Shown here: positions 26,929 through 35,887 of the stretch, piece after piece
How positions within the stretch are numbered: the stretch's first letter is position 1
Layout of the letters: the number at the start of each line of letters is the position of its first letter
NCBI GenBank assembly: GCA_964399635.1
Contig: CAYNRU010000003.1
Span: 1 to 64,000 of the forward strand
DNA from: UBA4615 sp964399635
GTDB taxonomy: Bacteria; Pseudomonadota; Gammaproteobacteria; Burkholderiales; Burkholderiaceae_E
Length of the DNA stretch: 64,000 nt
Reading direction: 5' to 3'
Translations under genes and position numbers: made by a program
Notes under the pieces: generated by a model
What the model was told of the DNA's origin: nothing
Databases searched by the model: none
Seen by the model: only the letters and a program-made list of their open reading frames with translations

Positions 26929-28617
26929 TCAGGCCGCCCGCAGCGGCGCCGCGGCGCCCGTCCAGCGGTCGGCCAGCCCCAGGCGCTCGGCTGCGCACAG
27001 CAGCGCCCGCAGCGACGCGACGACGATGCTCGCGTCGATGCCCACGCCGAAGCGCGGACCGGTCACGCCGTCGCAGGCGGCCTCGATGAAGGCCACCGCG
27101 CGGGCATCCGAGCCCGCGTCGATCGAGCGCTCCTCGTAGGCGTCCACACGCAGCGGCACGCCCAGCGCGTTGACCGCTGCGTCGATCGGGCCGTTGCCCT
27201 CGCCGCGAAGCGTGTGGTGCGTGCCGTCGATGGCGACCACCAGGTCCACTTGATGGCCGGCGTCGCTGCCGACCATCCGGTGGGACACCAAGCGGATGCG
27301 CGCCGCGGGGTTCAGGTACTCCTCCGAGAACAGCCGCCACAGGTCGTCGGCGGTGACCTCGGTGCCGTGCTCGTCGGTGTGCCGCTGCACCAGCGCGCTG
27401 AACTCCACCTGCAGGCGGCGCGGCATCACCAGGCCGTGGTGGCGCTCGAGCAGGAAGGAGATGCCGCCCTTGCCCGACTGGCTGTTGACGCGGATCACCG
27501 ACTCGTAGCTGCGGCCGACGTCGGCGGGGTCGATCGGCAGGTAGGGCACCTCCCACGGCGCGTCCGCGCGCTGTGCGGCGAAGCCCTTCTTGATCGCGTC
27601 CTGGTGGGAGCCGGAGAAGGCCGTGAAGACCAGGTCGCCGACGTAGGGGTGGCGGGGATGGATCGGGAGCTGGTTGCACTGCTCCACGGTACGCGCCACG
27701 GCATTGATGTCGGAGAAGTCGAGGCCGGGGTCGATGCCCTGGCTGTACAGGTTCAACGCGAGGGTGACGAGATCGACGTTGCCGGTGCGCTCGCCGTTGC
27801 CGAACAGGCAGCCCTCGATGCGCTGCGCGCCCGCCATGACCGACAGCTCGGCCGCGGCCACCGCTGTGCCGCGGTCGTTGTGCGGATGCACCGAGATCAC
27901 GGCGGCGGCGCGGTTGGGCAGGTTGCGGTCCATCCACTCGATCTGGTCGGCGTACACGTTGGGCGTGGCCGACTCGACGGTGGCGGGCAGGTTCAGGATC
28001 ACCGGCCGCTCGGGCGTCGCGTCCCAGGCCTGCATGACCGCCGCGCAGACGTCCCGCGCGAAGGGGAGCTCGGTGCTGGAGAACACCTCGGGGCTGTACT
28101 CGAAGCCCCACTCGGTTCGTGGCCGCGCCTCGAGCAGGCGCCGCACGACGCGGGTGCTGCTCACCGCGAGCTCGAGCACCGCCTGCTCGGTCATGCCGAA
28201 CACGACGCGGCGGAACACCGGCGCGGTCGCGTTGTACAGGTGCACGACCGCGCGTCGCGCGCCCTCGAGCGACTCGACGGAGCGGGTGATCAGGTCCTCG
28301 CGTGCCTGGGTCAGCACGCTGATCACGACGTCGTCCGGGACCAGCTGCTCCTCGATGAGGTGCCGGACGAAGTCGAAGTCGGTCTGCGATGCGGCGGGGA
28401 ACCCGACCTCGATCTCCTTGACGCCGATCTTCACCAGGGTGTCGAACATGCGCAGCTTGCGGGCGGTGTCCATCGGCTCGAAGAGCGCCTGGTTGCCGTC
28501 GCGCAGGTCGGTCGAGAGCCAGCGCGGCGCGCGGCCGATGACGCGGGACGGCCAGCGGCGATCGGGCAGGTCGATCACCGGGAACGGTCGGTACTTGCCG
28601 GCGGGGGATTTCATCAT
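26929..28617 (-). CDS. leuA: 2-isopropylmalate synthase
   Basis: This catalyses the first committed step of leucine synthesis: acetyl-CoA plus 2-oxoisovalerate gives 2-isopropylmalate. At 562 aa it is the long (LeuA2) form. The catalytic barrel has LSTDLRDGNQALFEPM with the metal-binding Asp, EVGFPAASQTDFDF, and the HPHNDRG metal-His motif. The C-terminal part from about residue 440 is the leucine-sensing regulatory domain (VDLVVAIDGTHHTLRGEGNGPIDA). Start ATG 28617 follows AGGAG. A 240-nt leader with a candidate leucine-rich leader peptide precedes it. tRNA-Met lies downstream with its own promoter. Confidence 0.96.
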   Translation of the reverse strand: MMKSPAGKYRPFPVIDLPDRRWPSRVIGRAPRWLSTDLRDGNQALFEPMDTARKLRMFDTLVKIGVKEIEVGFPAASQTDFDFVRHLIEEQLVPDDVVISVLTQAREDLITRSVESLEGARRAVVHLYNATAPVFRRVVFGMTEQAVLELAVSSTRVVRRLLEARPRTEWGFEYSPEVFSSTELPFARDVCAAVMQAWDATPERPVILNLPATVESATPNVYADQIEWMDRNLPNRAAAVISVHPHNDRGTAVAAAELSVMAGAQRIEGCLFGNGERTGNVDLVTLALNLYSQGIDPGLDFSDINAVARTVEQCNQLPIHPRHPYVGDLVFTAFSGSHQDAIKKGFAAQRADAPWEVPYLPIDPADVGRSYESVIRVNSQSGKGGISFLLERHHGLVMPRRLQVEFSALVQRHTDEHGTEVTADDLWRLFSEEYLNPAARIRLVSHRMVGSDAGHQVDLVVAIDGTHHTLRGEGNGPIDAAVNALGVPLRVDAYEERSIDAGSDARAVAFIEAACDGVTGPRFGVGIDASIVVASLRALLCAAERLGLADRWTGAAAPLRAA

Positions 28618-28762
28618 GACGTGAGGCTCCTGGGATTGCGACGGACTTCGTGCAACCGGGACGTGGAGCAGAGGGGAAGGTGGGGCCTGTGCCGCGGCGA
28701 CCTCCCGTGCGCCCGGCGTTTCGGTCGGGGGAAGGGTGGGCCGGGGACGGCGCTGACCTGGC

Positions 28763-28858
28763 TCAGGCGCCCTGTGCGGGCAGCAGCCGACCCCGACCCG
28801 ACGGTAGTAGGGCCAGCAGGATCGGACGCGGCAGGGTAGGGCGGTGCACGCAAGGCAT
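28763..28858 (-). CDS. candidate leucine-rich leader peptide of leuA (leuL-like)
   Basis: A 31-codon ORF lies upstream of leuA. It contains I-L-L-A-L-L at residues 13-18 and a further L-L at 25-26. Codons 17-18 are the tandem CTA CTA, a leucine codon that is rare in such GC-rich genomes, as expected of an attenuation sensor. The ATG coincides with the +1 predicted from the promoter at 28865-28894, so the ORF would be leaderless, which explains why GAGGG directly abuts the ATG. Codons 21-23 (GGTCGGGG) can pair with CCCCGACC at 28730-28723. No U-run terminator was found, so mechanism is inferred. Confidence 0.5.
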   Translation of the reverse strand: MPCVHRPTLPRPILLALLPSGRGRLLPAQGA

Positions 28859-28864
28859 CCCTCG

Positions 28865-28894
28865 AAGGTAGTCCGGGCGCCGGGGCCTTGTCAA
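28865..28894 (-). promoter_or_regulatory. sigma70 promoter of leuA
   Basis: On the minus strand a perfect TTGACA (28894-28889) and TACCTT (28870-28865) are separated by 18 bp. The predicted +1 is at about 28858, exactly the first base of the leader-peptide ATG. The promoter lies 20 bp beyond the stop codon of the sensor-kinase gene and gives a leader of about 240 nt ahead of leuA. Confidence 0.7.
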
Positions 28895-28913
28895 CCCGGC
28901 GTGCCGACCGCGG

Positions 28914-30620
28914 TCAGGCCGGCGGGGGCGCGGCGCGCCCGGATCTGGGCGACTCGAACGTGACGATGAACCGGGCGCCGGGCGGGTCGCACCCCGGCCG
29001 CGCGGTCTCGACCAGGATCGTCGCGCCGTGCTGGTCGGCGATTTCGCGCACGATCGCCAGGCCCAGGCCGCTGCCGTCGACGCCGGTGCCGAGCACGCGG
29101 TAGAAGCGCTCGAAGACCAGTTCGCGCTCGGCCGGGCCGATGCCCGGGCCGCTGTCCTCGATCTCCAGGTGGACGTGGTGCGAGTCGGTCACCACCCGCA
29201 GGGTCACGGCGCCGCCGTGCTGCGTGTAGCGCAGCGCATTGTCGAGCAGGTTGTTCATCATTTCGCGCAGCAGGATCGGGTGACCGGCGATGGGGGCTGC
29301 CGCATCGCCCGCGCTGCGCGCGGGCGAGGCCCCGACCGTCTCGAAGCCCAGGTCGATGCCGCGCTCGATCGCGGCGGGCACCCACTCGGAGGCCACCTCG
29401 CGGGCGAGCGGCTTCAGATCGATGGGCGCGAAGCTCGCCGCGTCGCGCAGGTTCTCCGTCCGCGCGAGCGACAGCAGCTGGCTGATCAGGTGGGCGGCCC
29501 GCTGCGAGCCGCGCGCGATCTGCTCGAGGTTGCGGCGCAGCTCCGCCGGATCGCGCTCGCGCAGCGCGAGTTCGGTCTGCGTGCGCAAGCCAGCCAGCGG
29601 CGTCTTCATCTGGTGAGCGGCATCGGCGATGAAGCGCTTCTGTGCGCTGACGTTCTGGGCCAGCCGCTCGAGCATCTCGTTGAACGCGTCGACCAGCGGC
29701 GCGATCTCTTCGGGCGCGGCGCGCGGGTCGATGGGCGAGAGGTCGTCCGGGTCGCGCGCGCGGATGCGTTCGCGCAGCGTCTTGAGGGGCGCGAGCCCGC
29801 GCGAGAGCCCGAACCACACCAGCATCACCGCCACCGGCAGGATCATGAACTGCGGGAAGATCACACCCTTGATGATCTCGTTGGCGAGCCGCGTGCGCTT
29901 GTCGAGGGTCTCGGCCACCTGGACCAGCACCGGCGCGATCGCGTCGCCTTCGATCTGGTCGAGGTACATGTAGCCGATGCGCACCTGCTCGCCGCGGAAC
30001 GTGGTGGTGCGCAGCTTGACCTGGCCGGGCTGGGGATAGTCGTACAGGCCCGGGCGTGGCAGGTCCGGATCGCCCGCGATCAGCCGCCCGAGCGGCCCCA
30101 CCGCCTGGTAGTAGACGACGTCGTCGTCGCCGCCGACGAGGAGGTCGCGGGCCGCGCGCGGCAGGTTCACGACCACGCGGTCCCCTGCCAAGCGCACCTG
30201 CTGGGCGAGCGCCTCGGTGCGGTCGTCGAGCGCGCGGTCGTAGGGTGCGTCGGCGAGTGAGCGCGCCACGAGGAAGGTGATGGCCACCGACAGCGGCCAC
30301 AGCAGCAGCAGCGGCGCGAACATCCAGTCGAGGATCTCGCCGAAGAGCGAGCGCTGCTCGATGCGCGCGGCACGGCCGCGCGGCTTGCGCTGGCGCCAGC
30401 GGCCGGCCCAGATCCGACCGCCCGCGTCGGCGGCGGCGGCCGAGGCCTGCAGTGCCGCGGCGTCGGCGCCCGCCGTCCCGCGGACCGGTGCGTCCGTGTC
30501 CGCGGCCCGCGCATCCGCCGCGGCCCGCGCCAGGTGTGCGGCCTCCGATGCGCCGCGGCGCGGCGGTGCGCTCTCGGGCGGCACCGGCGCCTCGTCGGCC
30601 CCGAACCAGGGCTCGTGCAT
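28914..30620 (-). CDS. two-component sensor histidine kinase (TctE/QseC-like)
   Basis: This is a membrane kinase with two transmembrane helices (around FAPLLLLWPLSVAITFLVA and IIKGVIFPQFMILPVAVML) flanking a periplasmic DUF/TctE-N sensor region (RALDDRTEALAQQVRLAGDR). It has a HAMP linker, H-box DAAHQMKTPLAGLRTQTELA, N-box MMNNLLDNALRYT, DSGPGIG and GSGLGLAIV. ATG 30620 gives 568 aa with a cytoplasmic Ala-rich lead-in of about 75 residues, but its SD is weak. The frame is open further up, and a CTG at 30746 overlaps the regulator stop as CTGA. It pairs with the adjacent response regulator; citrate or tricarboxylate sensing is suggested by family only. Confidence 0.88.
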   Translation of the reverse strand: MHEPWFGADEAPVPPESAPPRRGASEAAHLARAAADARAADTDAPVRGTAGADAAALQASAAAADAGGRIWAGRWRQRKPRGRAARIEQRSLFGEILDWMFAPLLLLWPLSVAITFLVARSLADAPYDRALDDRTEALAQQVRLAGDRVVVNLPRAARDLLVGGDDDVVYYQAVGPLGRLIAGDPDLPRPGLYDYPQPGQVKLRTTTFRGEQVRIGYMYLDQIEGDAIAPVLVQVAETLDKRTRLANEIIKGVIFPQFMILPVAVMLVWFGLSRGLAPLKTLRERIRARDPDDLSPIDPRAAPEEIAPLVDAFNEMLERLAQNVSAQKRFIADAAHQMKTPLAGLRTQTELALRERDPAELRRNLEQIARGSQRAAHLISQLLSLARTENLRDAASFAPIDLKPLAREVASEWVPAAIERGIDLGFETVGASPARSAGDAAAPIAGHPILLREMMNNLLDNALRYTQHGGAVTLRVVTDSHHVHLEIEDSGPGIGPAERELVFERFYRVLGTGVDGSGLGLAIVREIADQHGATILVETARPGCDPPGARFIVTFESPRSGRAAPPPA

Positions 30621-30742
30621 GCGCTCGTGCGTGCGGCGCAGGTCCTGCAGGCTGCCCCGGAGCAGCCGGTTCGTCCGCGACCGGCGGCGTGACGGTGCAT
30701 CGGTGCCCGGGGTGTCGCGCCGGGGCGGGGCGGGTCGGGTGC

Positions 30743-31429
30743 TCAGGGCTTGCCGACGCCTTCCGGCGGCCGCTCCAGGCAGTAGCCAAGGCCGCGGACG
30801 GTCGCGATGCGGATGCCCGCGCCTTCGAGCTTCTTGCGCAACCGGTGCATGTAGACCTCGATTGCGTTGTGGCTGACCTCGTCGCCCCACTCGCACAGGT
30901 GGTCGACGATCTGCTCCTTGCTGACGAGCCGTCCTACCCGCGACAGCAGCACCTCGAGCAGGCCCGTCTCGCGGGCCGACAACTCCAGGCCGGTGCCATG
31001 CAGGGTGGCGGTGCGCCCGCCCTGGTCGTAGACCAGTTCGCCCAGGCGCATGAGGTTGGCCCCGCCCCCCGCTGCACGGCGCACCAGCGCGCGCACCCGC
31101 GCCTCCAGCTCGGAGAGCGCGAAGGGCTTGGCCATGAAGTCGTCGGCACCGAGGTCCAGGCCACGTACCCGCTGCTCGACCGAGTCGGCCGCCGTGAGGA
31201 TCAGCACCGGCACCCGCGTCTCGCGAGCGCGCAGCCGCGTGAGGACCTCAATGCCGGACATCCGGGGCAGGCCGAGGTCGAGGATCAGCAGATCATAGGC
31301 CTGGGCCACCAGCGCAGAGTCGGCGTCGTTGCCGCTGGTGACCCAGTCGACCGCATACCCGCCCTTGCGCAGCGAGCAGCACAGCCCGTCGGCCAGCACG
31401 GTGTCGTCTTCAGCGAGCAGGACTCTCAT
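30743..31429 (-). CDS. OmpR-family response regulator (TctD-like)
   Basis: At 228 aa, the receiver domain has the acidic pair EDD at 7-9, the phospho-acceptor Asp51 (LILDLGLPRMSG) and Lys in MAKPF. The C-terminal winged helix has the OmpR pattern LSARETGLLEVLLSRVGRLV, then HNAIEVYMHRLRKKL and TVRGLGYCLE. It is upstream of its sensor kinase in a minus-strand operon, 52 bp after pyrF. Targets are unknown; TctD-type regulators control tricarboxylate uptake, which fits the abundance of Bug proteins, but no tctCBA operon is adjacent. Confidence 0.92.
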   Translation of the reverse strand: MRVLLAEDDTVLADGLCCSLRKGGYAVDWVTSGNDADSALVAQAYDLLILDLGLPRMSGIEVLTRLRARETRVPVLILTAADSVEQRVRGLDLGADDFMAKPFALSELEARVRALVRRAAGGGANLMRLGELVYDQGGRTATLHGTGLELSARETGLLEVLLSRVGRLVSKEQIVDHLCEWGDEVSHNAIEVYMHRLRKKLEGAGIRIATVRGLGYCLERPPEGVGKP

Positions 31430-31481
31430 CGGCGATCGGACCGCTGCTTCGGGGCGGCCAGTGTAGCGCCGCCACGACGGG

Positions 31482-32309
31482 TTACGGAAGCCGCCGGCAG
31501 CGCTCGATCAGGTCGCGGGTGTCGCGTGCCGCCTGCCGCGCAGCCTGTGCGAAGTCCTCGCCGCGCCCGGCGTACAGGATCGCCCGCGACGAGTTGATCA
31601 TCATGCCCAGGCCGCCGGCGTCGCGCCCGGCGGCGACGGTGGCGGCGACGTCGCCGCCCTGCACGCCGATCCCCGGCACCAGCAGCGGCAGTGCGGGCGC
31701 CAGCGCGCGGACCCGGGCCAGCTCCGCCGGCACGGTCGCCCCGACCACCAGGCCGAGCTCGCCGCCCCGGTTCCAGGGGCCGGCCGCGAGGCGGGCCACC
31801 CGCTCGTAGAGCCGTTCGCCGCCGACGTCCAGCGACTGCAGGTCGGCGCCGCCGGGATTGGAGGTGCGGCACAGCAGGATCACGCCGCGACCGGCGTGCT
31901 CGAGCCAGGGCTCGACCGAGTCGAAGCCCATGTAGGGGTTCACGGTCACCGCATCGGCCCGGTAGCGCTCGAAGGCCTCGCGGGCGTACTGCTCGGCGGT
32001 CGGGCCGATGTCGCCGCGCTTGGCGTCGAGCACGACCGGCACGCCCGGATGGCGCTCGTGGATGTGGGCGATGAGGGCCTCGAGCTGATCCTCGGCACGC
32101 TGCGCCGCGAAGTAGGCGACCTGCGGTTTGAAGGCGCAGGCGAGGTCGGCGGTCGCGTCGACGATCGCGGTGCAAAAGCGCAGGATCGCGTCCGGCGCGC
32201 CCGCCAGATGCGGCGGCAGGCGGGCGGGGTCGGGGTCGAGCCCGACGCAGAGCATCGAACCGGAACGGGCCCAGGAGTCCCTGAGCGACAATGTGAACGA
32301 GGCGGTCAT
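31482..32309 (-). CDS. pyrF: orotidine 5'-phosphate decarboxylase, type 2
   Basis: This is the last step of UMP synthesis. At 275 aa it belongs to the longer subfamily-2 enzymes found in Burkholderiales and Actinobacteria. The catalytic tetrad segment VVLDAKRGDIGPT contains Asp95, Lys97 and Asp100, preceded by FKPQVAYFAAQRAEDQ. The phosphate-binding end is LLVPGIGVQGGDVA. ATG 32309 is 30 bp from the divergent EamA gene. Position ahead of the two-component genes with only short gaps allows co-transcription. Confidence 0.95.
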   Translation of the reverse strand: MTASFTLSLRDSWARSGSMLCVGLDPDPARLPPHLAGAPDAILRFCTAIVDATADLACAFKPQVAYFAAQRAEDQLEALIAHIHERHPGVPVVLDAKRGDIGPTAEQYAREAFERYRADAVTVNPYMGFDSVEPWLEHAGRGVILLCRTSNPGGADLQSLDVGGERLYERVARLAAGPWNRGGELGLVVGATVPAELARVRALAPALPLLVPGIGVQGGDVAATVAAGRDAGGLGMMINSSRAILYAGRGEDFAQAARQAARDTRDLIERCRRLP

Positions 32310-32339
32310 GAGCCGCCGATTCTACCTGCCGGGCGCAGC

Positions 32340-33275
32340 GTGCCGCCCGTCGTCCGCCCCCCGCGTCCCCCGGAGCACGTCATCGTCACCCTGTCCCGCA
32401 AGGACCTCGCGCTGCTCGTCCTGCTGACCCTGCTGTGGGGCCTGAACTGGCCCATCATGAAGGCGGGCGTACGCGACTTCGCGCCGCTGACCTTCCGGGC
32501 GATGGCCATGACCGGCGGCATGCTGCTGCTCGCCGCGGTCGCACGCGCGCAGGGCCATTCGCTGCGGGTCCCGCGGCGCCACTGGCCCGAGCTGGCGCTG
32601 CTGGGCCTGACCAACATGATCATCTGGTACGTGCTGGCCATCTACGGCGTCAAGCTGCTGTCGTCGGGCCGTGCCGCGATCCTGGGCTACACGATGCCGG
32701 TCTGGACCGCGCTGGTGGGCTGGCTGTACTACCGCGACCGGCTCGACGCCCGCACCGCCTTCGGCGTGCTCGCGGCCTGCGGCGCGGTGGCGCTGCTGCT
32801 GTTCGACGAGCTCTCGACGCTCTCCGGCCGGCCGCTGGGCACGCTGCTGATGCTGGCCGCGGCGTTCGCATGGGCGATCGGCACGCACCTGATGCGCAGG
32901 CGCCGCCTGCCCGGCCCGTTGGTCGTGCTGACCTTCTGGATGTTGTTGATGGCGGTGGCCGTGTGCGTGCCGCTGGCCTGGGTACTGGAGCGCGACCAGT
33001 GGGTGCGCCCGCCCGACGCCGTCGAGTGGGGAGCGATCCTCTACAACGTGTTCATGGTGTTCGGCGTGTCGCAGCTGCTGTGGTTCCGGCTCGCGAGCAT
33101 CCTCACGCCGGTGGCCAGCGGCCTGTCGGTGATGCTGATCCCGGTGGTGGGGTTGTTCTCGGGGATGGCGCTGCTGGGCGAGCGCCCCACCTGGCACGAC
33201 TTCGCCGCGCTCGCCTGCGTGCTGGTGGCGATCGCGACGGTGCTGATGCCCAGGCCGCCGGCCGCGACGACCTGA
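32340..33275 (+). CDS. EamA/DMT-superfamily transporter
   Basis: Ten hydrophobic helices make up two EamA repeats; the first begins LALLVLLTLLWGLNWPIMKAG and contains GRAAILGYTMPVWTALVGWLYYRDR, the second LLMLAAAFAWAIGTHLMRRR with SGLSVMLIPVVGLFSGMALLGERP. Such exporters usually remove amino acids, nucleosides or drugs. GTG 32340 is my best start (311 aa), since the frame is open far upstream over pyrF but without meaning; other starts within 50 nt are possible. It diverges from pyrF by only 30 bp. Confidence 0.85.
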   Translation: MPPVVRPPRPPEHVIVTLSRKDLALLVLLTLLWGLNWPIMKAGVRDFAPLTFRAMAMTGGMLLLAAVARAQGHSLRVPRRHWPELALLGLTNMIIWYVLAIYGVKLLSSGRAAILGYTMPVWTALVGWLYYRDRLDARTAFGVLAACGAVALLLFDELSTLSGRPLGTLLMLAAAFAWAIGTHLMRRRRLPGPLVVLTFWMLLMAVAVCVPLAWVLERDQWVRPPDAVEWGAILYNVFMVFGVSQLLWFRLASILTPVASGLSVMLIPVVGLFSGMALLGERPTWHDFAALACVLVAIATVLMPRPPAATT

Positions 33276-33300
33276 GCCGCGGCGGGTCCCGATCGGGTCG

Positions 33301-33335
33301 CCCCCGGCACGGGCGATCGCCGCCCGCGCCGGGGG
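33301..33335. terminator. GC-rich hairpin between convergent EamA and phoX genes
   Basis: CCCCCGGC at 33301 pairs with GCCGGGGG at 33328-33335, and an inner GGGCG/CGCCC pair extends the stem to about 15 pairs with one mismatch. It lies 26 bp after the EamA stop and 28 bp before the end of phoX. There is no U-run on either strand, so it is a stop or RNA-end structure by position rather than a canonical terminator. Confidence 0.5.
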
Positions 33336-33362
33336 CCGGGCCCGTCAGCCCGGGCCGGGGAT

Positions 33363-35612
33363 TCACACCCCGATCTTGCCGCCGTCGGTGCGCGTGATCA
33401 CCAGGGTCGCCGAGCGCGGCCGACCCGCCACGCCGTAGCCCGTGTTGCCGGGCCACTGGCTCTGGAACGCGAAGGCAGCCGCGGTGCCCAGCGCAGGCGT
33501 TTCCTCGCCCGGATGCTGGATGTTCACGAAGACCGTCTTGCCGTCAGGCGACTCGGCCATGCCGGTGACCTCCGAGCCCTTCGGCGCCACCAGGAAGCGG
33601 CGCAGCTTCGCGTCGCCGAGCGCGGCGCCGACGAAGGTCTCCTGCGTGCCGGTGACCACGGCTCCGCTGACCGTCATGCTGTTCTTCACCGTGACCTTGC
33701 CGCCGTCACCGACGGCGCCGGGGATCGCGGCCAAGAGCATGCAATTGGTCTCGTCGGTGTAAGCACCGTCGTCGGTCTGGATCCAGCAGATGCCGGTCGA
33801 CTTGCTGAACCACAGCCCATCGGGCGACGAGAACGAATTGTTCGCGGTGAGCTTCGAGACGTTGGCGTCGCCCATATCCTCCTCGGCACCGAACAGGAAA
33901 ATGTCCCACATGAAGCCGATCGCCGTCGACATCATGCCGCTCTCCTTGAAGCGGATGATGTGGCCGTTGGGGTTACCGGAGCCCCTGCGTCCGTCGGCGT
34001 CCGCGTAGGCGCGGGGGTTGGCCGCGTTGACGGTGGTCGGCGTGCGGTTGGCGGCGCTGTTGTTGGTCAGCGTGAAGTAGATGTCGCCGTTGGCCGGGTT
34101 GACCGCGCCCCACTCGGGGCGGTCCATCTTCGTCGCGCCGACCGCGTCGGCGGCGAGGCGCGCGTTGACCAGAACGTCCGCCTGGTTTGCGAACGCGTAG
34201 CCGGTGAAGTTCTTCACCGCAGGGACGTCGATGCTCAGCTCGAGCCAGTTGCCCGTGCCGTCGGCATTGAACTTCGCCGCGTACAGCTTGCCCTCGTTCA
34301 GGTACTTGTCACCGGCGGCGAGGCCGCCCCCGATGTCACCGGCGTTCCACACCGCGGTGCTGACGAACTTGTAGATGTACTCGTTGCGCGAGTCGCAGCC
34401 CATGTAGAAGGCGAGCGGCTTGCCGACCTCGGGCAGGCTGCAGACCGCGGCTTCGTGCGCGAAGCGGCCCATCGCGACCCGCTTGGTGGCGGAGCCGGCG
34501 GCGAGCGGGTCGATCTCGACGTTGTAGCCGAAGGTGTTCGGCTCGTTGCGGAAGTCGTCGGCGGCGGTGGCACCCACGGCCGACACGTTCCAGCGCGCGA
34601 AGCGGTCGTCGCTGGCGTCCGGCGTGTGCCAGCCCTGCGAGGAGGCGGCGGTGGCGGCGTCAGCGATCGGCGCACGGGCCACGCCATAGCGGGCGCGCGA
34701 AGTGATCGTCTTCGCATCGACCGGGTTCGAGCCCTTGGGCATCGCGAAGTAGACCGCCCAGTTCTCCTCGCAGGCGAGGTAGGTGCCCCAGGGCGTGATG
34801 CCGTGGCCGCAGTTGTTCAGCGTGCCGCGTGCGGTGCTGCCGCCGCGGTCGAAGCGGGTCACCATCAAGGTCCGGATATCGTTCAGGTGGGCGGCCGGGC
34901 CGGCGATGCGGACCGGGGTCTGCGCGGTGACCCGGCGGTTGTAGATCGAGTCGGTCATGTAGCGCCAGCCGCTGCCCGAGCGGATCACCTCGACCAGGCT
35001 CACGCCATGCTGGTTGATCTCCTTGAGCACCTCCAGCGCCGGGCGGTTGCCCAGGTCCCAGTCGCCGAACTGCGTGAACTTCTTGCCGGTGACGCCGTTG
35101 GAGGTCTGGCCGGTGGGGTGGAAGAAGTGCGCGTCGGCCGAGCTCTCATGATTGACCACGAGCACCGCACGGCCGGTGTCGGTCATCGTGACCTTGCCGT
35201 CGCTGCCGATGAAGAAGATGTCCATGCCGTCGTGGTGGTCGCCGATGCGCTGCGACCAGTCGTCGGTCTCGGTGCCCCTGTTGCTGTAGGCCGGGATCGA
35301 CGAGACCAGGCGGTCGCCGGTGGCGTGCAGGACGGTGAAGGTGTAGCCGGCGGGCAGGACCACGCTGTCGGCGATGCTCTTCGCGGTGGACGCGAAGCCG
35401 AGTGCGGGCCCGGCGGGCACGACGGGCGCGACGGGCGTCGGCTCGTCGTCGCTGCCGCAGGCGCTCATGAACGGAATGCCGCCCAGCGCGGCGAGCCCGA
35501 GTCCGCCGCGGATCACGCCGCGCCGAGAGGGGTTGGCGAGCGAGCGCTGCAGGACATCCTGGAAGTGCTCGTTGGTCGAGTCGTTGTGGCTGGTGTCGAG
35601 CTTGTCGGACAT
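33363..35612 (-). CDS. phoX: PhoX-family (DUF839) alkaline phosphatase, copy 1
   Basis: This 749-aa Tat-exported protein has a twin-arginine motif at SRRGVIRGGLG (29-39) and a Cys52 in FMSACGS, so it may be lipidated. PhoX enzymes are Ca/Fe-dependent monoesterases that release phosphate from organic P. Conserved segments are AGYTFTVLHATGDRL, QRIGDHHDGM, LLVVNHE-like VLVVNHESS, the NNCGHGITPWGTYLACEENW signature, FYMGCDSRNEYIYKFVS, RPEWGAVNPANGDIYFTLTN, and FSSPDGLWF. Pho-box repeats lie 54 bp upstream. It is paralogous to the gene at 36038-38275 along its length. Confidence 0.9.
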   Translation of the reverse strand: MSDKLDTSHNDSTNEHFQDVLQRSLANPSRRGVIRGGLGLAALGGIPFMSACGSDDEPTPVAPVVPAGPALGFASTAKSIADSVVLPAGYTFTVLHATGDRLVSSIPAYSNRGTETDDWSQRIGDHHDGMDIFFIGSDGKVTMTDTGRAVLVVNHESSADAHFFHPTGQTSNGVTGKKFTQFGDWDLGNRPALEVLKEINQHGVSLVEVIRSGSGWRYMTDSIYNRRVTAQTPVRIAGPAAHLNDIRTLMVTRFDRGGSTARGTLNNCGHGITPWGTYLACEENWAVYFAMPKGSNPVDAKTITSRARYGVARAPIADAATAASSQGWHTPDASDDRFARWNVSAVGATAADDFRNEPNTFGYNVEIDPLAAGSATKRVAMGRFAHEAAVCSLPEVGKPLAFYMGCDSRNEYIYKFVSTAVWNAGDIGGGLAAGDKYLNEGKLYAAKFNADGTGNWLELSIDVPAVKNFTGYAFANQADVLVNARLAADAVGATKMDRPEWGAVNPANGDIYFTLTNNSAANRTPTTVNAANPRAYADADGRRGSGNPNGHIIRFKESGMMSTAIGFMWDIFLFGAEEDMGDANVSKLTANNSFSSPDGLWFSKSTGICWIQTDDGAYTDETNCMLLAAIPGAVGDGGKVTVKNSMTVSGAVVTGTQETFVGAALGDAKLRRFLVAPKGSEVTGMAESPDGKTVFVNIQHPGEETPALGTAAAFAFQSQWPGNTGYGVAGRPRSATLVITRTDGGKIGV

Positions 35613-35887
35613 GGGCGTGCTCTCGTTGGTGTTTGGGAATCCGGGCCCGAGACTAGCGACGCCGGATTTCAGTGACGTTGCAGTTGGGTTTCAGCCGTGT
35701 GATAGCCCGCATCGGCCGTGCCGGCGAGGCGCCGGCCGACCGTATCGGTGCGGTTCGGTTTCCGGCATCGCGGGCCTGTCGCTTGATCGGCGGGCGAGCC
35801 GCCACGAGCGGTGACGACCCCGATGCGTGCCGGCCTGCCTGGCCCGCCCGGGACGACCGAGACACGATCATCGGAATGAGACAGACC
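35613..35887. promoter_or_regulatory. divergent region of phoX copy 1 with Pho-box repeats
   Basis: On the minus strand four 7-mers occur at exact 11-bp steps, with plus-strand starts 35666, 35677, 35688 and 35699: CTGAAAT, CTGCAAC, CTGAAAC and CTATCAC. This matches the PhoB-site layout of 7-bp direct repeats with 4-bp spacers. The set ends 54 bp before the phoX ATG. The rest of the spacer aligns in position with the divergent region of the second copy (38276-38551). Confidence 0.7.

Noticed and set aside
28666..28748. Two similar G-rich tracts (GGGGAAGGTGGGGCC and a variant) upstream of leuA as a possible terminator stem.
   Set aside because: They are direct, not inverted, repeats, so they cannot form a hairpin with each other.
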